From NCBI GenBank assembly GCA_022796315.1, contig JAAWIL010000003.1, positions 1-32,752 on the forward strand: a stretch of DNA of 32,752 nucleotides. Reading direction: 5' to 3'. Below are positions 1-8,098 of the stretch, piece by piece. The stretch is from Oscillibacter sp. GTDB taxonomy: Bacteria > Bacillota > Clostridia > Oscillospirales > Oscillospiraceae. Positions within the stretch are counted from its first letter, which is position 1; each line of letters starts with the position of its first letter. Under the pieces are notes generated by a model that saw only the letters and a program-made list of their open reading frames with translations, made no database searches and had not been told where the DNA came from. The position numbers and the translations under genes are program-made.

Positions 1-26
1 TCCTTGCCATCCGTCAGGATGCCTGC

Positions 27-55
27 GGATTTTTGCCTTGCAGGGCAAAAAATCC
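27..55. repeat. Hairpin at left edge of intergenic repeat block
   Basis: Two near-perfect arms, GGATTTTTGCC (27-37) and GGCAAAAAATCC (44-55, one extra A), enclose a 6-base loop. A smaller ATCC/GGAT hairpin lies just before it. No gene reads through here, so it is probably part of a dispersed intergenic repeat cut by the window edge. A role as a terminator for a gene left of the window cannot be excluded. Confidence 0.45.
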
Positions 56-95
56 ACTCGCCAATCCATACACGTCGAGATTTTAAACAGGCTCT

Positions 96-169
96 AAGGG
101 AGATCCGGATCTTGTGGGGGGGGCAGGGCCCGGCCAGGGGTCCGGGCCCTGCCGGGAACTCCGGAGGTC
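96..169. repeat. Mosaic dispersed repeat, left copy
   Basis: Three modules follow each other: AAGGGAGATCCGGATCT (96-112), a palindrome-rich block with CCCGG...CCGGG (129-150) and GGGAACTCCGGAGGTC (154-169). The same three modules recur, inverted, near the right edge of the window (32531-32613), but with the second and third modules in swapped order. This is a non-coding repeat family seen directly in the sequence; its mobility is inferred. Confidence 0.65.
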
Positions 170-200
170 ATGGGAGGACGATACACCCAATCCCACACAA

Positions 201-229
201 AAAGCGGACGCCCGCAGGCGTCCGCTTTG
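201..229 (-). terminator. Intrinsic terminator of the NSS symporter gene
   Basis: On the minus strand AAAGCGGACGC pairs with GCGTCCGCTTT across a short loop, followed by a T-rich stretch (TTTTTGTG). It lies 17 bases beyond the stop codon of the symporter gene. Confidence 0.85.
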
Positions 230-245
230 GATCTCCGAAATCGTC

Positions 246-1607
246 TTACACCAGCCCCTGGATTAAAATCACCAGGATCAGCACCGGCAGCACAAACTGG
301 AAGTAGGGCTTCAGCCACTGGGGCATCCGCAGGCCCTTGCCGGCGTTGGTTTCCGCCAGATAGCGGTCATAGCCCCAGCCCCATTTGGTGACGCAGAACA
401 GCAGATACACCAGAGAGCCCAGAGGCAGCAGCAGATTGCTCACCAAAAAGTCCTCAATGTCCAGCACCTGGCCCACGGCGCCGTTGGGCAGCGTCAGCTC
501 GAAATACCAGAGGTTGTAGCCCAGGACACAGGGCATGCTGGCGAGCAGCATGAAGATCCCGTTGAACAGCGCGGCCTTTTTCCGGGACCAGCCGAAGTTA
601 TCAATACAGCTGGCCTGGAGATTCTCGAAGACGGCAATGATGGTGGAGAAGCTGGCGAAGGTCATGAACAGGAAGAACAGAGCGCCCCACACCCGGCCGC
701 CGGCCATATGGATGAACACCTTGGGCAGGACCATGAAGATCAGGGAGGGGCCCTGGTTCGGCTCCATACCGAAGGAGAAGCAGGCCGGCAGGATGATCAG
801 GCCCGCCATCAGGGCCACAAAGGTGTCCAGAGAGCAGATCCGGATGGCCTCGCTGACCAGGGTGTGCTCCCGGCTCATGTAGCTGCCGAAGATCTCCATG
901 GCCGCGATGCCCAAGCTCAGGGTGAAAAAGGCCTGGTTCATGGCGGCGGTGACCACTTGGCCCAGTCCCGCGTCCATAGCCCGCTGGAAATCCGGCAGCA
1001 GATAGAAGCGCACGCCCTCCATGGCGCCGGGGAGCGTCAGACTGTGAACCGCCAGCACGGCGATCAGGGCCAGCAGGCCCAGCATCATCCACTTGGTGAC
1101 CCGCTCCAGGCCCTTCTGAAGGCCGAAGCTCACGACCAGGAAGCCCACCACGACAGTCAGGACCATCCAGAGGGTCATCTCGCCGGGACTGTTCAGCATG
1201 GAGAGGAACACGCCGTCTACGGCGTCATCCGCCATGCCGGTGAAGGTGCCGCCAACAAACTTGAAGAAGTAGCCCAGCATCCAGCCGGAGACGGTGGTAT
1301 AGAACATCATCAGCAGGTAGCAGCCCGCGACGCAGAACCAGCCGTGGATATGCCACTTGGTGCCGGGCTTCTGGAGGGCCTGATAGCCCTGGACGGCGCT
1401 CTTGCGGCTGGCCCGGCCCACGGCCAGCTCCATGGTCAGAACTGGCATGCCCATGATGACCAGGAACAGCAGGTAGAACAGGACAAACACGCCGCCGCCA
1501 TATTGGCCGGTGACATAGGGGAACTTCCAGACGTTTCCGATGCCGATGGCGCAGCCGGCGCTCACCAGCAGGAAGCCCAGTCTGGACTGAAAATTTTCTC
1601 GTTTCAT
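246..1607 (-). CDS. Sodium-dependent NSS-family amino-acid transporter
   Basis: This is a 453-residue integral membrane protein of the neurotransmitter:sodium symporter family, whose bacterial members (for example MhsT, TnaT, LeuT) import amino acids with Na+. The first helix carries the family signature GCAIGIGNVWKFPY, where backbone and side chains bind Na+ and substrate, followed by GGGVFVLFYLL and the MELAVGRASR loop. About eleven to twelve hydrophobic segments can be counted. The start was placed at the ATG at 1607, which has AGGAG about 8 bases upstream; an upstream in-frame ATG at 1637 lacks this. The gene stands alone, with its own promoter (1749-1777) and terminator (201-229). Its leader of about 135 bases contains an 18-bp hairpin (1666-1717) that may regulate it. 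The substrate cannot be told from sequence; a hydrophobic or aromatic amino acid is usual for bacterial members. Confidence 0.93.
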   Translation of the reverse strand: MKRENFQSRLGFLLVSAGCAIGIGNVWKFPYVTGQYGGGVFVLFYLLFLVIMGMPVLTMELAVGRASRKSAVQGYQALQKPGTKWHIHGWFCVAGCYLLMMFYTTVSGWMLGYFFKFVGGTFTGMADDAVDGVFLSMLNSPGEMTLWMVLTVVVGFLVVSFGLQKGLERVTKWMMLGLLALIAVLAVHSLTLPGAMEGVRFYLLPDFQRAMDAGLGQVVTAAMNQAFFTLSLGIAAMEIFGSYMSREHTLVSEAIRICSLDTFVALMAGLIILPACFSFGMEPNQGPSLIFMVLPKVFIHMAGGRVWGALFFLFMTFASFSTIIAVFENLQASCIDNFGWSRKKAALFNGIFMLLASMPCVLGYNLWYFELTLPNGAVGQVLDIEDFLVSNLLLPLGSLVYLLFCVTKWGWGYDRYLAETNAGKGLRMPQWLKPYFQFVLPVLILVILIQGLV

Positions 1608-1665
1608 AGCGGGATCTCCTTCTCTAAGTGTACACAACAGGCGAAAAAAGGGAACGTGCTCCGAA

Positions 1666-1717
1666 GTCTATTTGCAACCCGGCCCCGATCCGGCGGCGTG
1701 CCGGGTTGCAAACAGAC
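1666..1717 (-). promoter_or_regulatory. Long stem-loop in the symporter leader
   Basis: On the minus strand GTCTGTTTGCAACCCGGC (1717-1700) pairs over 18 positions, with a single G.U, with the segment 1683-1666; the loop is 16 bases. It lies between the predicted transcription start near 1742 and the ribosome site. No U-run follows directly, so it is not a simple terminator. It could be a regulatory RNA structure, a protein-binding operator or a small inverted-repeat insertion. Confidence 0.6.
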
Positions 1718-1748
1718 TCCAGCCGTTCCATCTTTTCGATTCTTCACT

Positions 1749-1777
1749 ATAGTAACGGTGGTTGCGGAAAAAGTCAA
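1749..1777 (-). promoter_or_regulatory. Sigma-A type promoter of the NSS symporter gene
   Basis: TTGACT (1777-1772) and TACTAT (1754-1749) are separated by 17 bases and point at the symporter gene. Confidence 0.75.
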
Positions 1778-1882
1778 CACTTCTCTGGAAGAATATGCGG
1801 ATTTACGCGGAATTTTCCCGGAGCTGCGTCAGCCGGCACCGCCCGGCGGGGGCGCTCCGGAAGCCGGGAGGGACTGCCCCGG

Positions 1883-1920
1883 AAAAAAACCGGGGACCGC
1901 CCTCAAGGGGGTCCCCGGTC
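1883..1920 (-). terminator. Intrinsic terminator of the Cys/His repeat gene
   Basis: On the minus strand ACCGGGGACC...CCTTGAGG...GGTCCCCGGT forms a strong stem followed directly by seven T. It lies 18 bases past the stop codon of the gene at 1939-2577. Confidence 0.9.
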
Positions 1921-1938
1921 ATTGCGCGGATGGCCGCC

Positions 1939-2577
1939 TTATCGGTGGCAGCTGGCGCTCCAGTGCGTGCGCTGGCCCGCCGCGGCGCAGACAGCATGGT
2001 TGCCATCACAGAAGCCGCTCTCGTGCCGGTAGCCGCAGTAGGCGGTGCCGTAGTGGCTGTGCTGGCCAAGGGTTGTGCAGCCCGCCACAGAGCAGAGGGC
2101 CTGGCAGTGTCCGTCGCAGAATCCGGTTTCATGGTCATAGCCGCAGTAGGCGGTGCCGGAATGGGTGTGCCGCCCCGTGACGGCGCAGCCCTCTACAGAG
2201 CACAGGGCCCGGCAGAGTCCGTCGCAGAATCCGGTTTCGTGGTCATAGCCGCAGTAGGGCGTGCCGTTGTGGCTGTGGGGGCCCACTGCGTCACAGTCCT
2301 CCACGGTGCACAGGGCCCGGCACTTCCCGTCGCAAAAGCCGCTTTCGTGGGCATAGCCGCAGTAGGTCACGCCGCTGTGGCTGTGCCGCCCGGCAAGGGT
2401 GCAGCCCTGCACCGGGCAGACGGCAATCGCGGCGGGGGTCTGAACGGTCTGGACGCTCTGGGTGTTTCTGCGGGGTCCGTTATGATGCCCATGACCATGG
2501 GCCAGCGCCGGCAGGACGAGGGACACGGCGGTTAAAACAACAATGAAACAGACGGGAACAAGCTTCTTGGATTTCAT
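1939..2577 (-). CDS. Secreted Cys/His-rich tandem-repeat protein
   Basis: This 212-residue protein starts with a classic signal peptide (MKSKKLVPVCFIVVLTAVSL, then LPALA cleavage) followed by HGHGHH. The mature part is four full copies and one broken copy of a unit of about 38 residues, each carrying C-x-V-x-x-C, H-[ST]-H, YCGY-x-H-[EN]-[ST]-GFCDG and C-x-A-L-C. Each unit holds about six Cys and three or more His, a density typical of metal binding or disulfide-stabilised secreted proteins. The last copy is incomplete, ending ...GQRTHWSASCHR. The ATG at 2577 has AAAGGAG upstream; an in-frame ATG at 2622 lies at the promoter and is not used. It is monocistronic. I recognise no characterised family; a metal-binding surface or envelope role is inference only. 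Confidence 0.85.
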   Translation of the reverse strand: MKSKKLVPVCFIVVLTAVSLVLPALAHGHGHHNGPRRNTQSVQTVQTPAAIAVCPVQGCTLAGRHSHSGVTYCGYAHESGFCDGKCRALCTVEDCDAVGPHSHNGTPYCGYDHETGFCDGLCRALCSVEGCAVTGRHTHSGTAYCGYDHETGFCDGHCQALCSVAGCTTLGQHSHYGTAYCGYRHESGFCDGNHAVCAAAGQRTHWSASCHR

Positions 2578-2612
2578 GATGCACGACTCCTTTAGAATAG
2601 AATGTAATGAAA

Positions 2613-2641
2613 AGTATAGCACATCCCCAAGGGGGGCGCAA
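2613..2641 (-). promoter_or_regulatory. Promoter of the Cys/His repeat gene
   Basis: TTGCGC (2641-2636) and TATACT (2618-2613) with a 17-base spacer. The spacer contains a CCCC/GGGG palindrome that could bind a regulator. Confidence 0.65.
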
Positions 2642-2705
2642 GGCTTTGGCGGGGAAAATTTTCCTGCCGCCGGGCCTTGCCGGAAAGGTCCGCTTTCTGC
2701 GGAGG

Positions 2706-5405
2706 TTACGCCTCCTCGATCTGGCGGGGAGGATGGAAGAAGGGAATTGCGGCGTCGTCCCGCCGCAGGAACAGCAGGCCGAATGACCCTGGGCCGCAGT
2801 TGCTGGCGATGGCGGAGGAGGCCTTTTGCAGGTAGACCCGCTCAAAGGGGCAGACCTGCTGCACCGTGCTTTGAATAAACTGGAGCTGATCCTCATCCAT
2901 GCCGGAGTAGGTGATGAACAAGATCCGCCGGTCGATGTTTCTGATGTCCTGGAGAGTCCGCTTGATGTATTTCTTCGCCGCGTGGGAGAAGCTGCCCGTC
3001 TCCATATGGCCCACAACCATTTTGCTCTTTTTCAGCACCAGTACCGGATGCAGCAGCAGCGCGTCGCAGAGGATCTGAATGCGTTTTGAGATCCGCCCGG
3101 TCTGACACAGCATATGGGTGCTGTTGACGATGAACGCGGAGGAGATGAACCGCTCCACCCGCCGCACGGCGGCCACGATCTCCGCCTTGGTGGCATGGTG
3201 CTCCGCCAGATAGGCCGCGCACAGCACCGACAGCCCCATGCTGCTGGAGAGGTGTCCGGAATCAATCACGGTGACATTCTCAAAGGACTTCGCCGCCTCA
3301 AAGGCGTTTTGATATCCCTCACTGACGTTCTTTGCCATGGTGATGTGGATCACGTTCTGCGCCTCCGTCAGCCTGCCCGCGAAGAACCGCTCGTAGTCCT
3401 CCACGTCAGGGGGCTGGGAGACGCCCTTCCGTCCCCCGGCGATGTGCATCAGCAGCTCGTCGGGCTTCAGCTCCTCCCCGTCCAGGAACCGGCCCTCCTC
3501 CGTGCAGACATAGTAGGGACACACGGAGATGTCAAAGACGCGCCGGAGGCTCTCCGGGAGGTCACAGACGCTGTCCGTGGTGACCAGGACCGAGCGCCGC
3601 TGCACCTGCTCAAAGATCAGGATGTCCTTTTCAATATCCGACTGGATGGCGTCCTCGCTGATCTGGACCAGTTCCTTCGGGAGGATGCTCAGCACCGCCG
3701 CCTCCAGCAGCGCGCCGCTGACGGGCTTGGCCAGATATCCGCTGAAGCCCTCCCTGCGGTAGAGGAGCTGGTTGTCGCTGCCGGCGTTGGCTGTCAGGGC
3801 GACCACGGGCGCGTTCTGGCACAGGCCGCCGGGCTGTGCCCGCAGGGCGTGGAGGCACTCGATGCCATCCATCTCCGGCATCATGTGGTCCATCAGGATG
3901 CAGTCGTAGTAGTGGTTCTGCGTCAGCTTTAGACACTCCGTGCCGCTGGAGGCCGTGTCAATATGGATTTTGGTGTCCGCCAGGAGCTTGCTGACCACCA
4001 TGAGGTTCATGTCGTTGTCGTCCACCACCAGGATGTGGGCGTCCGGGGCCTCAAAGCTCTGCCGGTAGGGTTCCCCGTCGCGGCGCTGGGCGCGGGAGGA
4101 CAGGGTGAAGGTGCCCAGATCGCTGGCGTCAACGATATCCTGCTCCAGGGTGACAATGAATGTGGAGCCCTTGGTGTAGACGCTGTTCACGCTGATCTCG
4201 CCGTCCATCAGATCCACCAGCTGCCGGACGATGCTCAGCCCCAGGCCGGTTCCCTCGATGAGGCGGTTCTTCTCCTCGTCCACCCGCTGGAAGGCGTTGA
4301 AGATGTAAGGGATGTTCTCCTTGCGCACGCCCTGTCCGGTGTCCTCCACGGAGTACCAGACGCGGACCCGGTTTACCGACAGGCGCTCGCACCGGACGGA
4401 GAGGGTGACGGAGCCCTTGCTGGTGTATTTCACCGCGTTGTTCAGCAGGTTGATCAGAATCTGCTTGATGCGCACCTCGTCTCCGCAGAGCATGCTGGGG
4501 ATGGAGGAGTCCACGTGGAGCTTGAATTCCAGGCCCTTCTCCTTGGCCTTGATCCAGATCATGTTGACGATTTCCGAGAAGAGGGCCCCGGTCTCATAGG
4601 AGACGTTGACGATCTCCATCTTTCCGGATTTGATTTTGGAGATATCCAGGATGTCGTTGATCAGGGTCAGCAGCAGCCTGCTGGCCCCCTGGATGTTCCG
4701 GGCGTTCTCGGCGATGTCCTCAGGGATGTCCTTCCGCAGGATGATCTCGTTCAGGCCGATGATGGTGTTGATGGGCGTGCGGATCTCGTGGCTCATGCTG
4801 GAAAAGAAGTGGTTCTCCGCCCGGTTCAGCTCTTCGATCTCCTTTTTCTGCTGCTGGGAGAGGGCGTTTTCCTCTTCGTACATCCGGGTCAGGAACAGCA
4901 GCAACACGCAGGTCAAAAGTCCCACCAGGACCACGGAGAAGGCGGAGTCAAAGAAGGAGCGCTGCTGGGTGCTCTGGATGATGTGCTCCGGAAAATAGAG
5001 GGCGAGGCCATAGCAAAGCAGGGTCTCCGCCGTACAGAGGGCGAAGAACACCGCCATGCGCTTCCCCTGCAAGGTCAGGCAGACGTAGATGAAACAAAAC
5101 ACAAACCACTCCGGCACGCCGCTGTAAAACCCGCCCGCCGTAAAAAAGCTGATGGGAAACAGGGTCAGCAGCAGCACGGTGATGGCCGTGGCCCCCGTAT
5201 GGATGCACTCCTTCCGGACGCTGTACTTCACAATCGCCGCCATGGCCAGCAGGCTCACAGCCAGGATCAGGATATTCCAGGGGTTCCGGCCCATGGGCAG
5301 GATGAATACCAGCGCAACCATGCAGGTGCCCGTTACAATCCGGAACATCCGGTCACGCAGGCTGATTCTGTGGTCGGAGATGATGTTAAACCATTTTTGA
5401 ATCAC
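2706..5405 (-). CDS. Hybrid histidine kinase-receiver-DegV fusion
   Basis: This membrane sensor kinase has about 899 residues and an unusual C-terminal domain. Roughly six membrane segments (residues 25-175) lead into a HisKA domain with phosphoacceptor H206 in SHEIRTP. The HATPase has an N-box near 319-323, DTGQG at 355-359 and GTGLGLS at 385-391. A receiver follows, with D462-D463, phosphorylatable D506 (LMDHMMPEMDG), T538 and K560. From about residue 604 to 882 it is DegV-like: TTDSVCDLP, SQPPD, VIDSGHLSSSMGLS, TGRIS and GPGSFG. DegV/FakB proteins hold fatty acids and present them to the kinase FakA. The residues usually contacting the carboxylate look changed: the His of H-x-GPG is Asn (N869), and the Thr before SQP is Val. 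The GTG at 5405 was chosen because GAGGAG lies 11 bases upstream; a GTG at 5417 would abut that site. It is the last gene of a three-gene operon. Confidence 0.9.
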   Translation of the reverse strand: MIQKWFNIISDHRISLRDRMFRIVTGTCMVALVFILPMGRNPWNILILAVSLLAMAAIVKYSVRKECIHTGATAITVLLLTLFPISFFTAGGFYSGVPEWFVFCFIYVCLTLQGKRMAVFFALCTAETLLCYGLALYFPEHIIQSTQQRSFFDSAFSVVLVGLLTCVLLLFLTRMYEEENALSQQQKKEIEELNRAENHFFSSMSHEIRTPINTIIGLNEIILRKDIPEDIAENARNIQGASRLLLTLINDILDISKIKSGKMEIVNVSYETGALFSEIVNMIWIKAKEKGLEFKLHVDSSIPSMLCGDEVRIKQILINLLNNAVKYTSKGSVTLSVRCERLSVNRVRVWYSVEDTGQGVRKENIPYIFNAFQRVDEEKNRLIEGTGLGLSIVRQLVDLMDGEISVNSVYTKGSTFIVTLEQDIVDASDLGTFTLSSRAQRRDGEPYRQSFEAPDAHILVVDDNDMNLMVVSKLLADTKIHIDTASSGTECLKLTQNHYYDCILMDHMMPEMDGIECLHALRAQPGGLCQNAPVVALTANAGSDNQLLYRREGFSGYLAKPVSGALLEAAVLSILPKELVQISEDAIQSDIEKDILIFEQVQRRSVLVTTDSVCDLPESLRRVFDISVCPYYVCTEEGRFLDGEELKPDELLMHIAGGRKGVSQPPDVEDYERFFAGRLTEAQNVIHITMAKNVSEGYQNAFEAAKSFENVTVIDSGHLSSSMGLSVLCAAYLAEHHATKAEIVAAVRRVERFISSAFIVNSTHMLCQTGRISKRIQILCDALLLHPVLVLKKSKMVVGHMETGSFSHAAKKYIKRTLQDIRNIDRRILFITYSGMDEDQLQFIQSTVQQVCPFERVYLQKASSAIASNCGPGSFGLLFLRRDDAAIPFFHPPRQIEEA

Positions 5406-5527
5406 GCAGTTGTTCACTCCTCAAAACGTGGTGTGCAGGGGATGCGTTCCGGGTGCTCTGTGAGACCCTGCCGCGCCGCGTCCCGGCGATGCCGCCGGTG
5501 GCGGAGGCCGTCTCCCGGGAGGGGCCG

Positions 5528-8098
5528 TCACAGCTCGCCGATGTGGGCGCAGAGATCCCGGTATGCCTGCAGCAGCGCGGAGTGGTGTTCCAGGATGTAG
5601 TCTGCGTCGCCCTGCTTTCCGGCCATCTCCAGCGCCTTGGCCTGGGCGGAAAGGGTCTCCGCGCCAATGGTCAGGGAGGTGCTCTTCAAGGCGTGGACCT
5701 TGACCGCGTACTCCCCCCAATCGCCCTGTTCATACAGGGAGACCAGCTCTGAGATCTTGCCCGGGCTCTGGGTACAGAAGAGCCGCAGCATTTCCAGGTA
5801 AAAGTTCTCGTCTCCGGCGCAGTAGTTCAGGCCAATCTCCGTATTGACGCCGGCCTGGGTGAGCCGGCCGTAGGGAATCACGGATTCCTCAGCCGGCGGA
5901 GCGGCCGGGGGCTCCGGCGGATTCACCGGCTCCGGGGCTGCGGCGGGTTCCTCCAGGGGCGGCTTTATATCAGGGGGGTCCAACCGCGCCTGCGAAGCGG
6001 GGACAGGCTCCTTTTCAGGCGGCGGAGCTGCGGACTTGGCGGTGTACTGGATGCAGCTCTTGGGCAGGACCTTCCGCAGCACCCGTTCCAGCACCGTGCG
6101 CTCAATGGGCTTGGGGACAAACTCGGTGAACCCCTCGCTGCGGAACATCTCCCTGGCGCCGCTGACGGTATTGGCGGTCAGCGCGATCACCGGCAGCGCC
6201 CGGTACTTGCCGTTTCGGAGCTCGCGGATCTTTTTCAGGGTCTCCACACCGTCGAAGCCGGGCATCATGTGGTCCAGGAAGATGATGTCGTAGGAGACGC
6301 TGCTGCACCGGGCGATGGCCTCCCGGCCGCTGAGGCAGGTGTCCACCTCGATTCCATAGCTGCCCAGAACGCCCTTGGCCACCACCAGGTTCATCTCCTC
6401 GTCGTCCACCGCCAGGGCCCGGACGCCGACACAGGTGAAGGGCTTTCGGCCTGCGGCCTGGTCCTCCGCGAACCCGCGCTCGCCCATCTCCCCGTTCAGA
6501 AGGTTGGCGACCGAGATGGCGGAAAAGGGCTTGTGGATCACCATCAGACTGCTCCCGCTGTCCAGAGTGAACTCCCGCTCTGCGATTACAACGACACGGA
6601 GGGTCTTGGACAGATCCTCGTAGTACGCCTGGTCCTCCTGGTATTCCGCCTGGGTGATGAAGGCGTGGGTCAGCGCGTGATTGCGCTGGAGCTTGAGGAA
6701 GCCCTCGAAATTGTGGGCCTGATACCCGTGGACGCCCAGGCCCTCTACCAAGTTCAGAATCAGCCCGTCATAGTAGCCCCGCACCTCGTCACAGCTGTAC
6801 TTTTCCGGATTGAAATAGCAGGCGATGCAGAGCTGGTCCGCGTGGGTCAGGGTGATGCAGGGACGTTCGTCCACAACGCCCTGGGGGATGACGATATGGG
6901 CGTGCAGGCCCTGGCGGTCGTTGCTGTCAAAGTGGATAAAGCCGCCCATGGCGTTCAGGAGTCCCCGGGCAATGGGCAGCCCCAGGCCGAGCCCTCCCGT
7001 GAAGCGGCTGCTTCCGGAGTCCACCTGGTAAAAATCGTCGTACATCTGAAGGAGCTGGGAGTCCGTCATGCCGATCCCGGTGTCGTGGATGTCAATCACC
7101 AGATTGACGCCATAGCCCTCCCGGCGGGAGTCGATCTGGACGTTGACGCCGCCCTCCTCCGTAAATTTGATGGAGTTTTCCACCAGGATCTTCAGCACGT
7201 GGGAGATTTTCTCCGCGTCGCCCACCAGAACCGCGGGGATTTTCGGATTGATGTCAAACACGATTTCCAGGTGCGGCCGGTTGCTCTGCAGCGCGGTCAT
7301 GGTGATGACATCGTTCAGCACCGAGGTGATCATGTACTCTTCCTTGGCCGGAACCAGCGTGCCCTCCACAATCTCCGTATAGTCCATCATGTTGTTGATC
7401 TGGTTGGAAAGACGCTTTCCCGCCATCTCAATGGAGGTCATATCCGTCCGGATCTCCGGGGGAAGGTTTCTTCCCAGGGCCACCTCGCTGATGCCGATCA
7501 CCATATTGATGGGGGTGCGGAGCTCGTGAGACACATTGGATAAAAAGACGGCGCTCTGCTTTCCGGCCGTCTCCAGATCCGCGAATACGCGCGCATACCA
7601 GTTCCGCTGCGCAATCCTCTGCTTGATCCAGAATCTGGAAAGCGCCGTACCCCCAAAGACCACAACAGCACCGAGCCCCAGGCGAACCGCAGACGGGAGC
7701 TCCATGCCAGAAGAGATGGTATGAAGGATCAGAGCATGATACAGCAGCTCCAGCACATACAGCAGCTCGATCATGTGCAGAATCCATTTTTTGTTCAGCA
7801 TGAACAGCGCCAGGATCAGGATGCAGGCCGCAGCGGGGATGTCGAAGAGGGTGGCCTCGTGGATTCCAAAGAAAAAGAACTCCACCAGCATCAGTCCGGC
7901 GCATAAATACTCATAAAAGGCATCGGAGCCCATCCGCGCGATGTGCAGAAGCCACACGCTGAAGCAGCCCGCCAGCATCAGCGGGACCACCCAGAGCTCC
8001 CAGGCCAGAAGGACCACAATCAGGCTCAGCAGGGCGCTGAACGACGTGGTGACGACAGCCAGCAGCAGATGCCTGCTTGTCTGCTCGTCCGATCTCAT
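5528..8098 (-). CDS. Hybrid histidine kinase with receivers and HPt domain
   Basis: This 856-residue sensor kinase carries all modules of a phosphorelay. About five or six membrane helices fill residues 12-156. HisKA has H191 in SHELRTP. The HATPase has N308, DTGIG at 339-343 and GGLGLGLP at 368-375. Residues 413-535 look like a receiver that lost its phosphorylation site but keeps the late HKPF segment. A true receiver follows, with D565-D566, D609 (FLDHMMPGFDG), T641 and K663. A Pro/Glu-rich linker (690-738) leads to an HPt domain with H802 in VHALKST. The start ATG overlaps the stop of the upstream lone receiver by ATGA, so translation is coupled. The next gene starts after a 122-base gap. 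The signal sensed is unknown; there is no extracellular domain of any size, so a membrane or cytoplasmic cue is likely. Confidence 0.92.
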   Translation of the reverse strand: MRSDEQTSRHLLLAVVTTSFSALLSLIVVLLAWELWVVPLMLAGCFSVWLLHIARMGSDAFYEYLCAGLMLVEFFFFGIHEATLFDIPAAACILILALFMLNKKWILHMIELLYVLELLYHALILHTISSGMELPSAVRLGLGAVVVFGGTALSRFWIKQRIAQRNWYARVFADLETAGKQSAVFLSNVSHELRTPINMVIGISEVALGRNLPPEIRTDMTSIEMAGKRLSNQINNMMDYTEIVEGTLVPAKEEYMITSVLNDVITMTALQSNRPHLEIVFDINPKIPAVLVGDAEKISHVLKILVENSIKFTEEGGVNVQIDSRREGYGVNLVIDIHDTGIGMTDSQLLQMYDDFYQVDSGSSRFTGGLGLGLPIARGLLNAMGGFIHFDSNDRQGLHAHIVIPQGVVDERPCITLTHADQLCIACYFNPEKYSCDEVRGYYDGLILNLVEGLGVHGYQAHNFEGFLKLQRNHALTHAFITQAEYQEDQAYYEDLSKTLRVVVIAEREFTLDSGSSLMVIHKPFSAISVANLLNGEMGERGFAEDQAAGRKPFTCVGVRALAVDDEEMNLVVAKGVLGSYGIEVDTCLSGREAIARCSSVSYDIIFLDHMMPGFDGVETLKKIRELRNGKYRALPVIALTANTVSGAREMFRSEGFTEFVPKPIERTVLERVLRKVLPKSCIQYTAKSAAPPPEKEPVPASQARLDPPDIKPPLEEPAAAPEPVNPPEPPAAPPAEESVIPYGRLTQAGVNTEIGLNYCAGDENFYLEMLRLFCTQSPGKISELVSLYEQGDWGEYAVKVHALKSTSLTIGAETLSAQAKALEMAGKQGDADYILEHHSALLQAYRDLCAHIGEL

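Noticed and set aside
708..2180. Long open frame on the plus strand opposite the symporter and repeat gene
   Set aside because: It is antisense to two well-supported genes, has no ribosome site, and its His/Gln/Gly-rich translation is typical of the reverse strand of GC-rich coding DNA.
3963..5600. 545-codon plus-strand open frame across the kinase-DegV gene
   Set aside because: It mirrors the kinase gene and is rich in His, Asp, Gln and Val from reversed codons, with no recognisable domain.
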